From positions 806,001 through 870,000 of the forward strand of contig JASBNA010000008.1 in the NCBI GenBank assembly GCA_038087015.1: DNA of 64,000 nucleotides, read 5' to 3'. This DNA comes from Cerrena zonata (Eukaryota; Basidiomycota; Agaricomycetes; Polyporales; Cerrenaceae). The position numbers and the translations under genes were made by a program. Shown here piece after piece: positions 49,261-60,160 of this stretch (within the stretch, counting starts at the first letter, position 1; each line of letters begins with the position of its first letter). The notes under the pieces were generated by a model, which was not told the origin of the DNA, did no database searches, and saw only the letters and a list, made by a program, of their open reading frames with translations.

Positions 49261-51189
49261 ATGATGTGCAGAGACAGATCTCGCAGCAAGGATACCATCT
49301 GTGCCTTTCCGGACTGCTTGCGTAACGTCTGGAAGGACCCGGATGGTTCGTTTTCTGCCTTCTGCGGCAAACAACACCGTAATGCCATGATCTCACACCC
49401 TGTGGGCACCAACATTCCAGTTTGCAAGGTATACGCAACATCACGACATTCGAACTACTCTGACACGAATGGTTTGGCCAGAACTGCCAGGTTAAACCTG
49501 TCTACAATGGAAATGGACAATGTAGGTTTATATATTGTTTCTTGTCTTCGCTTCAATGCTCACTGTGTACTACTCATAAGTCTATAATTTCTGCGGTGTT
49601 CGTTGTGGACGGGACTTCCAGAAGCGAGGTGGTCACCCTGCCGTACCTCCACCTGAGCCAATAAGCTCTCCGGAGGTTGGAGGCTCGCTCGAGCTAGCAA
49701 GTACACTCGTGTCTCAGAAGTCTTGTTCCCTTCAAACGTGTGACCGACCTGTCTGGGTCGACGACTCTGGAACCGAAAGTGAATACTGTTCCAACCAACA
49801 CCGCAGGTGAGCCTGACACAATAATCTTTCCTATGAACGATGTACTTGATGTCCACTTGTCTCTCAGTCTTGCGGTAGAACTTGGAGCAGAAGCCTGTCT
49901 CAAGTAAGGATCCAACACTTGGTAACTTCGATGACGCATTGACCATCTATAGCTGCAAGAAGTTTCCCAAAATACTAGTGTCGGGAAAGCGTAGCGATTT
50001 TTGCTCTGACACATGCAAGCAAAGTGTTATTGATTCAGGTTTTGTTCTGTATTCGTTCTAGATCACGTTCATTTCTGATATCTTCACCAGCACCCACGAT
50101 GCTTGACCTTGATACGAATGACAAACAATTCCTGAATGGTATGTCGATTCAATAGCACATTGACTCTTTTAACTTACCCCGGTGGTAGTATCGAACCAAT
50201 TCCTCGACGCATGGAAACATCCGAGCGAAGTTCCCAACATATTCAAGGTAAACAAGTCTGCTCCATGAACCACTATGGGCCCATACATATTGATATCTAG
50301 ATATGGAAAATTTATAATAAAAAATCTGACAATGACAGATTTGAACGCTACAGGTGTGTTTTGCCTCGTACCCTAGTCCTAGTTAGAGTTCGTGGTTCAC
50401 ATCGCCGCTCAAGGTTGCTTATTGAACGCAAAACGGGTCTCGCAAATGGCAATACCTGTAGACGGTGGCATGGAACTAAACGCGGATGTACACTCGGGGA
50501 CACTTCAAACCGCACATCCTTTTGTTGCAGTGATGACGATGATGATAGTTGTTGTGTTTGTCCCATAATACAAGTAGTCCCAATGTTCATCGGCGGTCTG
50601 GGCATAAGCTGACAGCTACGGCTTGCGATAGCGTTCTTTCAAATTGGAAAAGTCTGGGACACGATACACTTTCGGTCGTTTCGGTCGGGGGATATATACG
50701 TCTGCAACGTCTAGCAAGGTATTTTTTTGCCATTTGGTTGTTGTTCGATATATTATAAAACTAAGTGACTTGCTTGGCAGGCTGATAGTTACGTTCAACA
50801 AAACTGCTTTTCCATCTACAAAGCCATGTTCCTGAGTGATGTTGTCATGGGCAAAACTGCCAAGATGAAGAGGGACAACACAGTGCTAACCGAGGTGTGT
50901 CATGCTCCTGGTATACCCTATTTCTCACCTCAATGTATTTCTCTAGCCCCCTCAGGGTTATGACTCCGTCGTTGGTGAACCAGGCTTGGCGCTCAACTAC
51001 GACGAAAGCATTGGTGAGTCCTTTCGACATGACATGGACAAGATACAATTACTGATTATATACACCCATTTAGTCTACAAAGTAAGACTGCGATGGCTAT
51101 TCTCTCTATCCTTGAACCTGATCGCGAAATTTCAGGACGATGCAATTCGCCCAGCATCTTTGGGTCTCAAAACTCAAGTGAAAATATAA
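49261..51189 (+). CDS. PARP-like ADP-ribosyltransferase domain protein with Cys-rich N-terminus
   Basis: Thirteen exons including 49261-49428, 49491-49521, 49581-49806, 49868-49903, 49953-50038, 50091-50138, 50189-50247, 50301-50573, 50632-50718, 50781-50894, 50947-51013, 51074-51081 and 51136-51189 give 418 residues. The N-terminal half has three or four Cys/His clusters (ICAFPDC ... FCGKQH, FCGVRCG ... YCSNQH, CKKF ... FCSDTC), likely zinc-binding. The C-terminal half has a PARP catalytic fold: RRWHGTKRGC supplies the His, FGRGIYTSATSSK the Tyr and LNYDESIVYK the Glu of an H-Y-E triad. This suggests an active ADP-ribosyltransferase using NAD+. Genes of this shape recur in agaricomycetes but their targets are unknown. 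One exon is only 8 nt long. No signal peptide is seen. Confidence 0.87.
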
Positions 51190-51878
51190 CACCAAGAAAT
51201 GCAAAGATATCCAAGTGGGGCAAAGTAATGGTCAAGAAGGGCAAGCGCATTACCAGGTCTTTTGCTGCATCGCGATCCTCCCAAAGCATCTAGAGTGTTA
51301 CACGTATGTAGCATAGTGTCTACGATGACTCTAGTGTTGTATGACCTGTCGGAACGTGATGAATCATGAAATCGGTGCCAGTAGCGATGTAGTCTCCCGT
51401 GTTTGTAACGATAAGGGTTTGAAATTCATGGCAGACGGATTTGCCAAATGATCCATATAAATAATCGTGAGGATCGCACGCCCATTCCTCCTGTCATTCA
51501 GACGGCACACCAGATATCTCGAAAGACGGATACATAGATTATCCATTGCGCATAAATCAAAATATATCCGAGAGGGTTCACTGGTGGGAGAGGAAAGGGA
51601 GGGAAGGAGCGACACGACCTTAAGGATAATAAGGGTATACAATAGTATTTGAAGGGTAATCGCAGGGTAATATGAAAAGTGAAAACAATGAAGAAAGCAA
51701 CGACGAGACGAGACGAAGACGGGAGGGAGGATGGGGGATAAGACAAACATTAGCAACAAATAAACACCCAGCTGCGAAGGAGGATCCATACTCTACAGGA
51801 TACGAAACCGAGTCCGAAGAAAATACGTCATGAAAAGGCATCGTGTAGGATTTGTTGTATAGTTGTAGACGTAGGTGT

Positions 51879-53201
51879 CTACAATCGGTGACCAGGGACA
51901 GCCCAGAAAATGAGAGTAAGGGCGGTAACACATGCCGCGACGAGGAGGCTGACCCATATAGCGCGACCGATTAGAAGTTTCTTGACGTATGGCTCGCGTA
52001 TTCGGAGAGTACGGAAGGGTGTGGATTCGGATTGCATGAAGAATACGAGGATGGGATCAAGCTCGTATTGGTGGGAAATGAGGAATAGAACGGCAACCGT
52101 AAATGGTATGAAGAGCTGGAAGGTAGCAACGGTTAATATACAATCAAATTCATATAGAGATATAGGCAAACTTACGAAGAAACGCTTCGACTTCGGATGC
52201 ACATCAAGGAAGATAAGGGCGAAACCGACGGCCAGGCCGATCCAAAGGATAATCAACCCCGCAATAAGACGAACGAGGGAAGAGACGGGAGTCAGGTTCC
52301 CGAATGCCTTTGCTCTCAGGAAACGTGGGAATGCGTCTTGCTCCATGGCACGGAAGCAGTATTCCTTTTGTGCATGGAACATATCAGGAATTTGCGCCAT
52401 GATACTCATTTCATTGACAGTCTTGGGATCCTGGCTACTATTGAGAGGGAAGGAATGGATACGCAGGGAAGGGGGAAGGTAAATCTCGTGGTTCTCGCTG
52501 GAGCCTACAGTACCTATGGGAGAAAGATATCGAAAGTAAATCCTCTCCGCAGATTCTATAAGGTCCTTGCGAGAAATGGCAGAGGTACGGGGGATGATTG
52601 TGGGTGCGCGAGAGGCACGTCGGAGATTGAAAAGAGTGGGTGTCCGGCCTGACAAGGAGAAGGGAGTAGTAGAGCGAGGAGGTTCACTGGCAACGGCGGT
52701 ACCGGGGGACTGTAAACGAGGACTTGGGCTGCGTGCAGCTTTCTCGTCCATGTTGGTCGCTGCGAGATTTGCTTGATCACGATCTAGCATATCTGTTGTG
52801 CTAGCGGTACTGCGTTTTGTACCGGTGTGAGGATTCAAACCGACTACAGTACCATAGATTGAGCCACGTCTGCGAGCATAGTCCCAATATTCCGGCCAGT
52901 CTTCTCGGATAGTACGACCTGACTTTCGGACGTCCTTGAAGTACGCGCGACAGAGGTTCTCATGCTGTTGCACGTCAAGCCAAAAGTCAAGAATATCTTC
53001 CGCTCCCTCACGTTGCAAGAATAAGCTAAAAGGCAAAGCAAACGTCAGGGGGTGCTAAGCGAGAACAAGGCAAGTAAAAACGTACTAGAACATGAACAAG
53101 TCTACAGGCGGTCTAGTTCGTCGTGCAAGAACCTCAGTGAAGGTGGGCAGCCTGTTCTTGCGTTCGGCTGCCCAGTTTTCTTGTCGTTGGTCGTCTGCCA
53201 T
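51879..53201 (-). CDS. RGS-domain membrane protein, Rax1-like
   Basis: Three minus-strand exons (53201-53086, 53025-52176, 52115-51879) encode 400 residues. The N-terminal RGS fold starts with RLPTFTEVLARR and continues LFLQREGAEDILDFWLDV. It is interrupted by a low-complexity loop and ends with FRAMEQDAFPRFLRAKAFGNL. Three hydrophobic segments follow: AGLIILWIGLAVGFALIF, FIPFTVAVLFLIS and WVSLLVAACVTALTLIFW. RGS plus C-terminal membrane helices is the layout of Rax1, which marks polarity sites in yeast; a role in cell polarity or G-protein signalling is inferred. The start MADDQRQENW is chosen because it leads in frame into the RGS helix. It shares a 190-bp divergent promoter with the complex I subunit gene. 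Confidence 0.88.
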
Positions 53202-53390
53202 CGCTGTCCAGTGCAGCGAGCTGTAAGGGCGTGGTCGTCGTCGAGAACGGCGAGCTGCCAGTTTGCATGCCTGACAACGTTGACCGCGCGAAAGTGATTA
53301 CGTAAGGATCCCCTCCCATGTTGGGCAGAAGGCACCCCCCTGGTACGCTTCCAACCTCCACCAAGTTCTCTATACATTAAATCCTCGAGG

Positions 53391-53814
53391 ATGTCGTCCT
53401 TTGCAAAGGCTCTATCGCCTGCTATCCGCGAGATCAGGATACTGTGCTGCCAGTCCGGAGCAGCCTCTTCCGGTACCAGGTTCGTATAACCTCTTATACA
53501 TCACCACGTTCGCCAAAATCATTCGAACTATAATGCCGCTTTCGTTTATTTATAGGCAATTTGTCTCGTCAACGTATCCCACCTTGAAGCAACATAACCC
53601 TGATCTCCCCATCCTGATTCGAGAAGCTAAGGGCACACCAGCGAGGGTATTTGCGAGATTTGGTGCGTCATGAATATGCTTGCTTAGCATGCTTCTAGCT
53701 AAATATTTCTATTCTGCTTCAACAGAGCGTGGCGTGGAGAAACAAGTAGATGTCGAGAATCTTTCCTCAAAGGATGTAGCAACCCGAGTTGCCCAATTAC
53801 TCAACCTCTCATAA
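53391..53814 (+). CDS. mitochondrial complex I subunit NDUFA2 (B8)
   Basis: Three exons (53391-53479, 53556-53662, 53726-53814) give 94 residues. The protein has IREIRILCCQSG (the conserved Cys region), TRQFVSSTYPTLKQHNPDLPI in two pieces across the first junction, ILIREAKGTPARVFARFERG, and a C-terminal helix. This matches the L51/S25/CI-B8 thioredoxin-like domain of the accessory complex I subunit NDUFA2 in the matrix arm. Length and motif order are those of the family. It is transcribed divergently from the RGS/Rax1-like gene. Confidence 0.93.
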
Positions 53815-54836
53815 TCCTGCTTAATATCAGGGTCGATCCTTTTGCTACAATGTCCTGCAATTCGTGAACACCAGAACAATGTCCGTTTCAATTTGCTGTT
53901 TCTCCCCCTAGTATCCTCCGCCACCGCGAATGTGAACAAGTAACCACAACAGTCACGTCATGACGATTTACGGGTTCTGCCATGTTCCTTGACTTTTGGG
54001 GAAACGTGACCGGCACAACGTACTACGCTAGTCCATCCTAGAATCTTGCCAGGTCATCAAGATCATCAGCTATCGCAATGATTCCTTTGCGAGACCCCGC
54101 CTCCTAAGCCGACTCGTATGTCCGTTGAGTATACTAGCAATGTCAATCATGCACTCCACTTGCTGCAACTCGAAATACAACCTACTCCATTTCAGTGTTA
54201 ACCATTTGTCAATAACACCCTACTTTTAAAAGCTAAGTATCATCTTGCTACTGAATACTGTGGATTGACGGGTGCCTCCCATCATGTTCTTCGACAGAGT
54301 CCTGTGCTGCGGATTTGCCCCACCTATATTTGTTGGCTTTTTCAGTTTACCAAAGTTCTGACCAGGTCTTCTTTCGTTGAAAAAATAGCGAGGAGTGATT
54401 TGCGTCGTCTCCAAGACGAAACTATTGAGAGTACAGTTTCCCTGTGCGAGAGTATCGTATTCGTATTCGTACAAAATCCCATTGTGTGTGTACCCCCAAA
54501 TATTCCTGTTAAGAATAACAAGCCTCTTATTTAATACATGAAGCTACCTAAGATATGAAGTCCTAAGGCTCGAAGTTCGAAGCTGAAGGTTACATACCAC
54601 AGAGAGAAGAAAGCTCGACGCCGACGATTCCGGTTACGGAAATAATTCTAAAGCTTCTGCATAACAGTGCCAAACAATGACGTGATCGCAGATTTCTCTT
54701 CTATTTCACTGATCTAATCAGCAAGTACGATCTCATACAGAAGATCTGGTGCACAAGCCAAGTTACTGAAACGTAACTCAGTCATTAAGATTCCGTAAAT
54801 ATCGTGATTGACTATTTGTGTCCAGGATATCTTGGA
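53815..54836. other. intergenic stretch, nothing recognised
   Basis: No frame with motifs on either strand. It contains the promoter of the APH-like gene. Confidence 0.4.
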
Positions 54837-55937
54837 ATGCAGTCCATCCTCCTCGACGCGCTTGCCAACTCTGGTGCAAAGGCTGCACCTATAACTAATC
54901 AACATGCCCAGGCAATCGTTGATAAGCACATTGGTTCTAGCTCCCGGGTCGCTCATATCGAAGAGCTTAGTAGCGATAGCTTCAGGTCGGTAACAGGCTC
55001 TCAAAGCTCTGTGTCCGCTTACACATCTGGACATAGTGCATTAACACCGACGAAGAGTCATGTCATCCGTCTCACAGACGGAGTTTCGTACATTCTCAAG
55101 ACCGTCTCATCAACGAAATCTCTAGTGTACCAAACTAACTCGCTACAGCATGAACACGCATTGGGTCAACTGCTCTCGCAACAGTCCGACATACCACAAC
55201 CTAAAATCATCGCGCTAGATACCTCCACATTCATCGTACCCTTTCCATATCTACTTCTTGCCCATCCACAGGGAATTCCGCTCTCTCTGGCTCGATCATC
55301 AGGAAGGCTCACACCACGACAGTCCCTCCTCCTTGACCTTCGCTTGGGTTCATTATACAAATCCATTCACGACAAAGTCCAAAACGATTGGTTCGGTTTG
55401 CCCTCACAAGCAAATGACGAACTATACAGTTGGCAGGAAGCCTTCACGTGGCAATTAGAAGGTCTTCTTAATGAACTCCACGAAGCAGGGGAGGATTTCC
55501 CTTATGAAGATCTCCGACGATATCTTTCACGAGCCATTGGATTCTTCCTCTTCGATGATTGCGAAGTCCCATCGTTAATCTCCTTTCTCGGAGATGAAGA
55601 TTCTATCTTCATCGACTTCGATCTTGATTCGCCGTCATCACAAGATGAAATCCCCGTTACATCACTATATTCACTATCACATGCTCTATGGGGAGATCCT
55701 TTGTTGGAAACGATGTTCCTCAATCCGAGTGATGCATTCCTGGAAGGGTATGGCCAGAATCTCACTATTTTTGCAAGACAGAAGACAAAGCGAATTTGGT
55801 ATACGTTGTTCCTGGCATTGATTGTTATCGTTCATGATAGACGAAGTGAGGATGCGTACCAAGGTAACAAAGTGGAATGGGCACGGGAGACGTTGCGGAA
55901 GTGTACTGTTGAGCTGAAATATGCCCCTTGTTACTAG
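54837..55937 (+). CDS. aminoglycoside-phosphotransferase-fold protein lacking the catalytic loop
   Basis: An intronless gene of 366 residues starting at the ATG 54837-54839. The kinase-like layout is visible: HVIRLTDGVSYILKT (lysine strand), LQHEHALGQLL (helix C Glu), VPFPYLLLAHPQGIPL (hinge) and a C-lobe ending IFIDFDLDSP and HALWGDPLLE, as in fungal APH-family proteins (small-molecule or choline-kinase-like). The usual HGDxxxxN catalytic loop should lie just before IFIDFDL, but the sequence there is VPSLISFLGDEDS, with no His and no Asn. I therefore read it as a probable pseudokinase. The DFD metal-binding-like motif is retained. The function is unknown. Confidence 0.7.
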   Translation: MQSILLDALANSGAKAAPITNQHAQAIVDKHIGSSSRVAHIEELSSDSFRSVTGSQSSVSAYTSGHSALTPTKSHVIRLTDGVSYILKTVSSTKSLVYQTNSLQHEHALGQLLSQQSDIPQPKIIALDTSTFIVPFPYLLLAHPQGIPLSLARSSGRLTPRQSLLLDLRLGSLYKSIHDKVQNDWFGLPSQANDELYSWQEAFTWQLEGLLNELHEAGEDFPYEDLRRYLSRAIGFFLFDDCEVPSLISFLGDEDSIFIDFDLDSPSSQDEIPVTSLYSLSHALWGDPLLETMFLNPSDAFLEGYGQNLTIFARQKTKRIWYTLFLALIVIVHDRRSEDAYQGNKVEWARETLRKCTVELKYAPCY

Positions 55938-56269
55938 AACGGCAAGTAGATAGTAAGTTAAACCTTGTATTATATGATCGTCATATATACGTCGTGGAAC
56001 ATACTCATCAGACGCAACCAAAGCGTCCACGTCTTGTGGGAATAGCCGCATAGAATCTGCTAAATTGATTGTTCACAAAAATACAAATGACAAAACCCTG
56101 CCAAAATCTAGAGTCCAACTGGACCAAGTATGTAGCAACTCGACAAGATAAGAGCAACACATATGTTTATCAAGTAGGTTCTTGCTGAGATAAAATTCCA
56201 ATGTCCGAAAGGTAGGTCTTTGTAGACCAGAAACCAGAACACGTCAACATCGGATCCGCTGTGGCAAGC

Positions 56270-57496
56270 CTAAACACCATCATCACTTCCGCCGAAGATC
56301 AACTCGCCATCGTCGTAGTCTTCCTCATCCGAAGACAAGCCGCAGTTTCCGTTGCTGCTCGAACTGAAGCCTGGTTCCGAGAGAACATGATGTCTAACAC
56401 CAAGTGTAACGATTAGATCAGTTGACACCGAGTTATATATATATGTGAATCACCTCCGTAGAAGCTCCTCTACACCCATTTGAGCTTCCCAGTCCACTCG
56501 TACCCATGAATGGACCAGTTCGCCTCCTCTGTACACGAGCATAGTGGGAAGGACATCAGTGTCCACCGAGTCATCGTCCCAACCGTCGTCCTTTTCGCTG
56601 TCAGAGTTATCGTCATCTTCCTCCTCAGAATCGTCTTCGTCGTGATACCGCCCCGGCACAAGAATTTTCCGTGACGGTGTCCGAGTCAAAGTAAATGGTT
56701 GGCGAGAAAGTCGTTGGGCATGTCCATTGGTAGATGTCTTAGATGCAAAACCCAGCGCACCAGCACGCGCTCGAAGGAATTTAACAGAAGGGTATTGGCG
56801 GGCAAGACGAGATAGAGTTTCATCTAATGCGGCACATCGGTCAAGTGACTGGTCGTAGACAGTGTCAGAAATAGGATAGAGTAAAATAACCAAGCATTCC
56901 GCTTACAGGGTCATAGATGTGCACGACAACCCATATGTTCCTCTCCTCACTTTCGACTGCTTGTACGTACCCTCGCATACCGACTTCTCTAAGATGTCCA
57001 AATCTGCCTCTGCGAGCAGTCTGGTCCATGGGTTCAGGTCGACCTTCCTCAAAAGCTTTTCGCGTGAGACGTTCGCGTTCCTCTTCTCCCCAAGTCTTTC
57101 CGCCCAGACTTGCCTTTTCCATTGCTCGATTCATTGCTCTAATTTCATCGTTTCGTTTAGCACGGGCAGTAGCAGCAGCCTCCCTGCTATCACGAATAAC
57201 ACCCTTTACACCTGTTCGGCCAGGCACACCGACACCTACGGATTCCTGCTGGGCATCCGCACCTACATTTCGCTCGATGGCTTTCCTGCGTTCCGCGTCT
57301 GAGTCATAGTCATAGCCAGAGTCTTCTGTTGGCCACTGAGCCAAGGTCGGGGAAGGAGAGCGAGATCTCACAGGTGAGGATGAGCGTGAAGGTGGGTTGA
57401 ACAATTTCCCCGAAAGTACTAGGTCTTCAATATCACCATTCTGCAACGTCAGATTTCATATGGTAATTGTGTCATCAATAGTGAAGCCCATACCAT
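56270..57496 (-). CDS. phosducin-like protein (thioredoxin fold)
   Basis: Four minus-strand exons (57496-57494, 57440-56907, 56848-56454, 56393-56270) encode 351 residues. The order is an N-terminal helical part with GVKGVIRDSRE and MNRAMEKASLGG, then a thioredoxin-like domain without CxxC (VQAVESEERNIWVVVHIYDP, YPSVKFLRARA, VLPTMLVYRGGELVHSWV) and an acidic C-terminus (SSDEEDYDDGEL). This is the phosducin-like family, which assists CCT-dependent folding of G-beta or tubulin/actin in the cytosol. A Glu/Asp insert of about 25 residues lies within the thioredoxin domain. The start codon stands alone as an exon, like in the eL43 gene of this window. Confidence 0.88.
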
Positions 57497-57639
57497 CGTC
57501 TGGCAGTGTATAAGTTCTGAATAAAGAGATGTATGGTAGTGGTGAATAAGCTTCAAGCGTTGGACCCTGATCCCACTATTAATAAATTGGCATATCCATT
57601 ATTGAGATGGTGGGCACAAAAGTCTCCTCATAAGATGAA

Positions 57640-57739
57640 GGCTCAATGGTCTAGTAGTATGATTCCTGCTTCGGGTAATTCCGGCCGTAATGTGCGGCTT
57701 CTATGCAGGAGGTCGCGGGTTCAATTCCCGCTTGAGCCC
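57640..57739 (+). tRNA. tRNA-Pro (anticodon CGG) with a 28-nt intron
   Basis: The acceptor stem GGCTCAA (57640-57646) pairs with TTGAGCC (57732-57738), with discriminator C at 57739. The D-arm region has tggtctagtagtat. The anticodon stem CCTGC (57665-57669) pairs with GCAGG (57705-57709). The loop reads TT-CGG-G before the intron, giving anticodon CGG at 57672-57674. The T-arm GCGGG-TTCAATT-CCCGC is canonical and also forms the B box. The intron 57676-57703 sits after position 37, the normal place, and contains CCG complementary to the anticodon. A run of five T at 57759-57763 can end Pol III transcription. Confidence 0.95.
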
Positions 57740-57758
57740 GTGAATTATTCCGAAAAAG

Positions 57759-57763
57759 TTTTT
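57759..57763 (+). terminator. Pol III terminator of tRNA-Pro
   Basis: TTTTT 20 nt downstream of the tRNA 3' end. Confidence 0.7.
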
Positions 57764-58115
57764 CTCACCTTAATATATCCCGGACAAAAGAGCTTCCTTT
57801 TCATTGTTTTTCATGTTCATCGTTGCGTTGGCAGGTATGAAAGTCCATTGTGTGACTATAACCTACCATGATGGAGAGCATGGTAACTTGAAGTGATTCC
57901 TAGCGCCCGACTGGAACCTTTCGAGAAAGGAGCGCCATGATTAGTATTCACCGAGGGGTCCCAGAAATGATAGTCACAACTTGATTTGGAACTACGACGT
58001 AAACTTGGACAGGTGGTGACTACTACTGAACTTTGCATATAATAGCATTGAAGCTACTGACATTAAACTTACTGACATTGCTATCGCACTTGTACAATAG
58101 GACCGTCGTCCGTTG

Positions 58116-59396
58116 ATGTCGGAACAACCAGAGGTAAGCGTGCAGCAACCCAAGGTTCTAAATCACTCATGCGATGTTCCCCCAGAACGCACGGCCGACA
58201 AAGAGGGCGCGTTTCTTTGAACCCGATGGGTTTTCCTCTGTGAAACGCGCTCAAAAAGCATTTCCCTTGAACCAGTTTGTCTCTGCTTTCGATGAAGCGT
58301 CTCGCGACACTGCGGCCGCTATACGCTCCAAGAAGCTTGAATCACTTGAGAAGAGAGCCGTAGCACTCAGGACACCTATTACAGCGGTGAAATGTCCGCA
58401 AAGTATCGAACCAAGTAGACGACCATTACACACGCTCAAACCACCACCCAGACAATCCCTCCAAGGCCCTCAGGAAGCTGGACCCTCCAACATTAAGAAT
58501 GCCCGACCTTTAACGTCTTTGATACCCGCAATTCCTCGGTCCCAAACCTCTACGATGACGTCTTTCACTAAACCAATAACAAATCTCATACCACCGCCGC
58601 TCCCTGGTCCTCCATCCCCAAAGCCGACGAAAGGTCTAAGACCGCTTAAGCCCCCGTCTTTCCCCGTCAATCCGTCCAGACTCGATCGCTCGAAAATGAA
58701 GACCCTCTCTACAACAAACGCTGCCATCGCTACGAATCCTTTTACCGAGCAAGGGTCTCTGAATTTATTGGCTATGGTAGCTAAGACAGCGGCCGCTAAT
58801 TTCGTGAAACCTGTCGAACGTGAGATACGCAGAGGTCTTCTGCAGAGTCCAGAAAAGGCCAGCAAGAACAAGAAAAAGCAGCAAAAGTATCTTCCGTAAG
58901 TGCCGCTGTAGGGTTTCCTTTTATTGTACCGTTTTCTCACTACATCGTGGAATACAGGGGTGGTCTTGCAGATAATGCAAAACTCGTCATCTCCCGGTCC
59001 GCTATGTCTCTTGCCTTATGGGACAAAGAAATACAGAGTCATGCGAAGCGACGAGTAGTTCCAGAGGTTTCGTTGCGTGTTCTTTCCGTCGTTTTCGCGA
59101 CTCCCCCACGCTCACAACCTCAACAAATCGCCTCTCGTCCGCCCATCTCCGCCATCGTCCGCTGTAAAGTCGAGGCGTCGAAAGTTGACAGGGTGATCAG
59201 CGGCGGAGAGGTTTTCGTCATGCTCCGTCTGGATCCACCTACAGACGACCCTCCGCGGTCCGTAAAGGAGGGAGCATGTGTTGGGATTTGGAGACCGTGG
59301 TTCAGTGTGCCGTTACCCTCTGAAATTCATGGTGTTTCTACCGCTATAGGCGGACGGAAGCTTCTGATGTGCAGCCGTTTTCTGATACCCCAGTAA
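58116..59396 (+). CDS. unidentified Pro/Lys-rich protein
   Basis: Three exons (58116-58133, 58186-58895, 58958-59396) give 388 residues. The first exon has 18 nt (MSEQPE). The first 240 residues are disordered-looking, rich in Pro, Lys and Ser, with a basic KNKKKQQK end. The last 140 residues look folded, with an all-beta pattern: SLRVLSVVFATPP, AIVRCKVEAS, EVFVMLRLDPP, ACVGIWRPWFSV and KLLMCSRFLIP. The latter could be an OB-type fold, but that is only an impression. The basic segments suggest a nuclear protein. I do not recognise a family. The exon phases fit and the frames are open over the full length, so the gene is probably real. Confidence 0.72.
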
Positions 59397-60160
59397 CCGT
59401 AAACCTTCGCTGGCTTATTTTTGGCTTGCCTCCGATTTATCTCGCCATCTCGTCATGTTGTACATAGCATCGGCTCACGTTTTAGCGGGCTAATTCGTCT
59501 CCATTGCTCCAAATAAGTATTATACAACCAACCATTTAAGTAGGTGTGAAACAACATAGCTACTATACAAGTACAACAAAGTGGTACCTTTTAAGTTCCG
59601 GTTTAAAAAGAGATCATGCATGGGGGGAGAGCTAATAACGGTATTGACATGAGGGTGAAATCCAAGTGAAAGGTATCTACAAATGATATAAAAGCCTGAG
59701 GGTGACCGTGGACGCAGAGAGATGAGATGCGTATCAGATGGTACGTGCGGGAAAATGCGAGGAATATGAATGGGAAACTGGATGGGTGTCATGACAATCG
59801 TGTAAATGCGAGGGTATCGAGTATCAATGATGGGACGAAACCGTCCATAAAACCATGTTGTGTGCACAGGGGGAACCGCGAGAGATACCAGGAAAGCAGG
59901 CGAGGTAAATGAAAAAAGGTATGTGTGAATGTGCCAAGAAATAGAGAAGGAAAATAATGATACAGGGAATAAAACGGCTTGTCGCGCCGGGATGTGTGTG
60001 AGTATTTTCGAATTGTGTAGCGAAGTAAAACGAGAGCAAAGCATAGTAATGAACGGAACGGTTATAAAACCTTAAGATAACAGTTTATGGGATACGGAAA
60101 GCGAAAAGCAAAGCAAGATGATACATGAGGTCGTTAGAGACAGCGAGACAGCGACACCAT
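59397..60160. other. convergent 3' flanks, nothing recognised
   Basis: Lies between the ends of two convergent genes. No motif-bearing frame or RNA gene is visible. Confidence 0.4.

Noticed and set aside
50354..50386. 33-nt intron in the PARP-like gene
   Set aside because: It has GT and AG ends, but it is too short for a fungal intron, is a multiple of three and is stop-free, so I kept it as coding.
51910..52652. Plus-strand frames of 150-190 codons
   Set aside because: They are antisense to the RGS/Rax1-like exons, which have clear domain content.
57533..57871. 112-codon plus-strand open frame
   Set aside because: It runs through the intron-containing tRNA-Pro and has no motifs; the tRNA explains the sequence.
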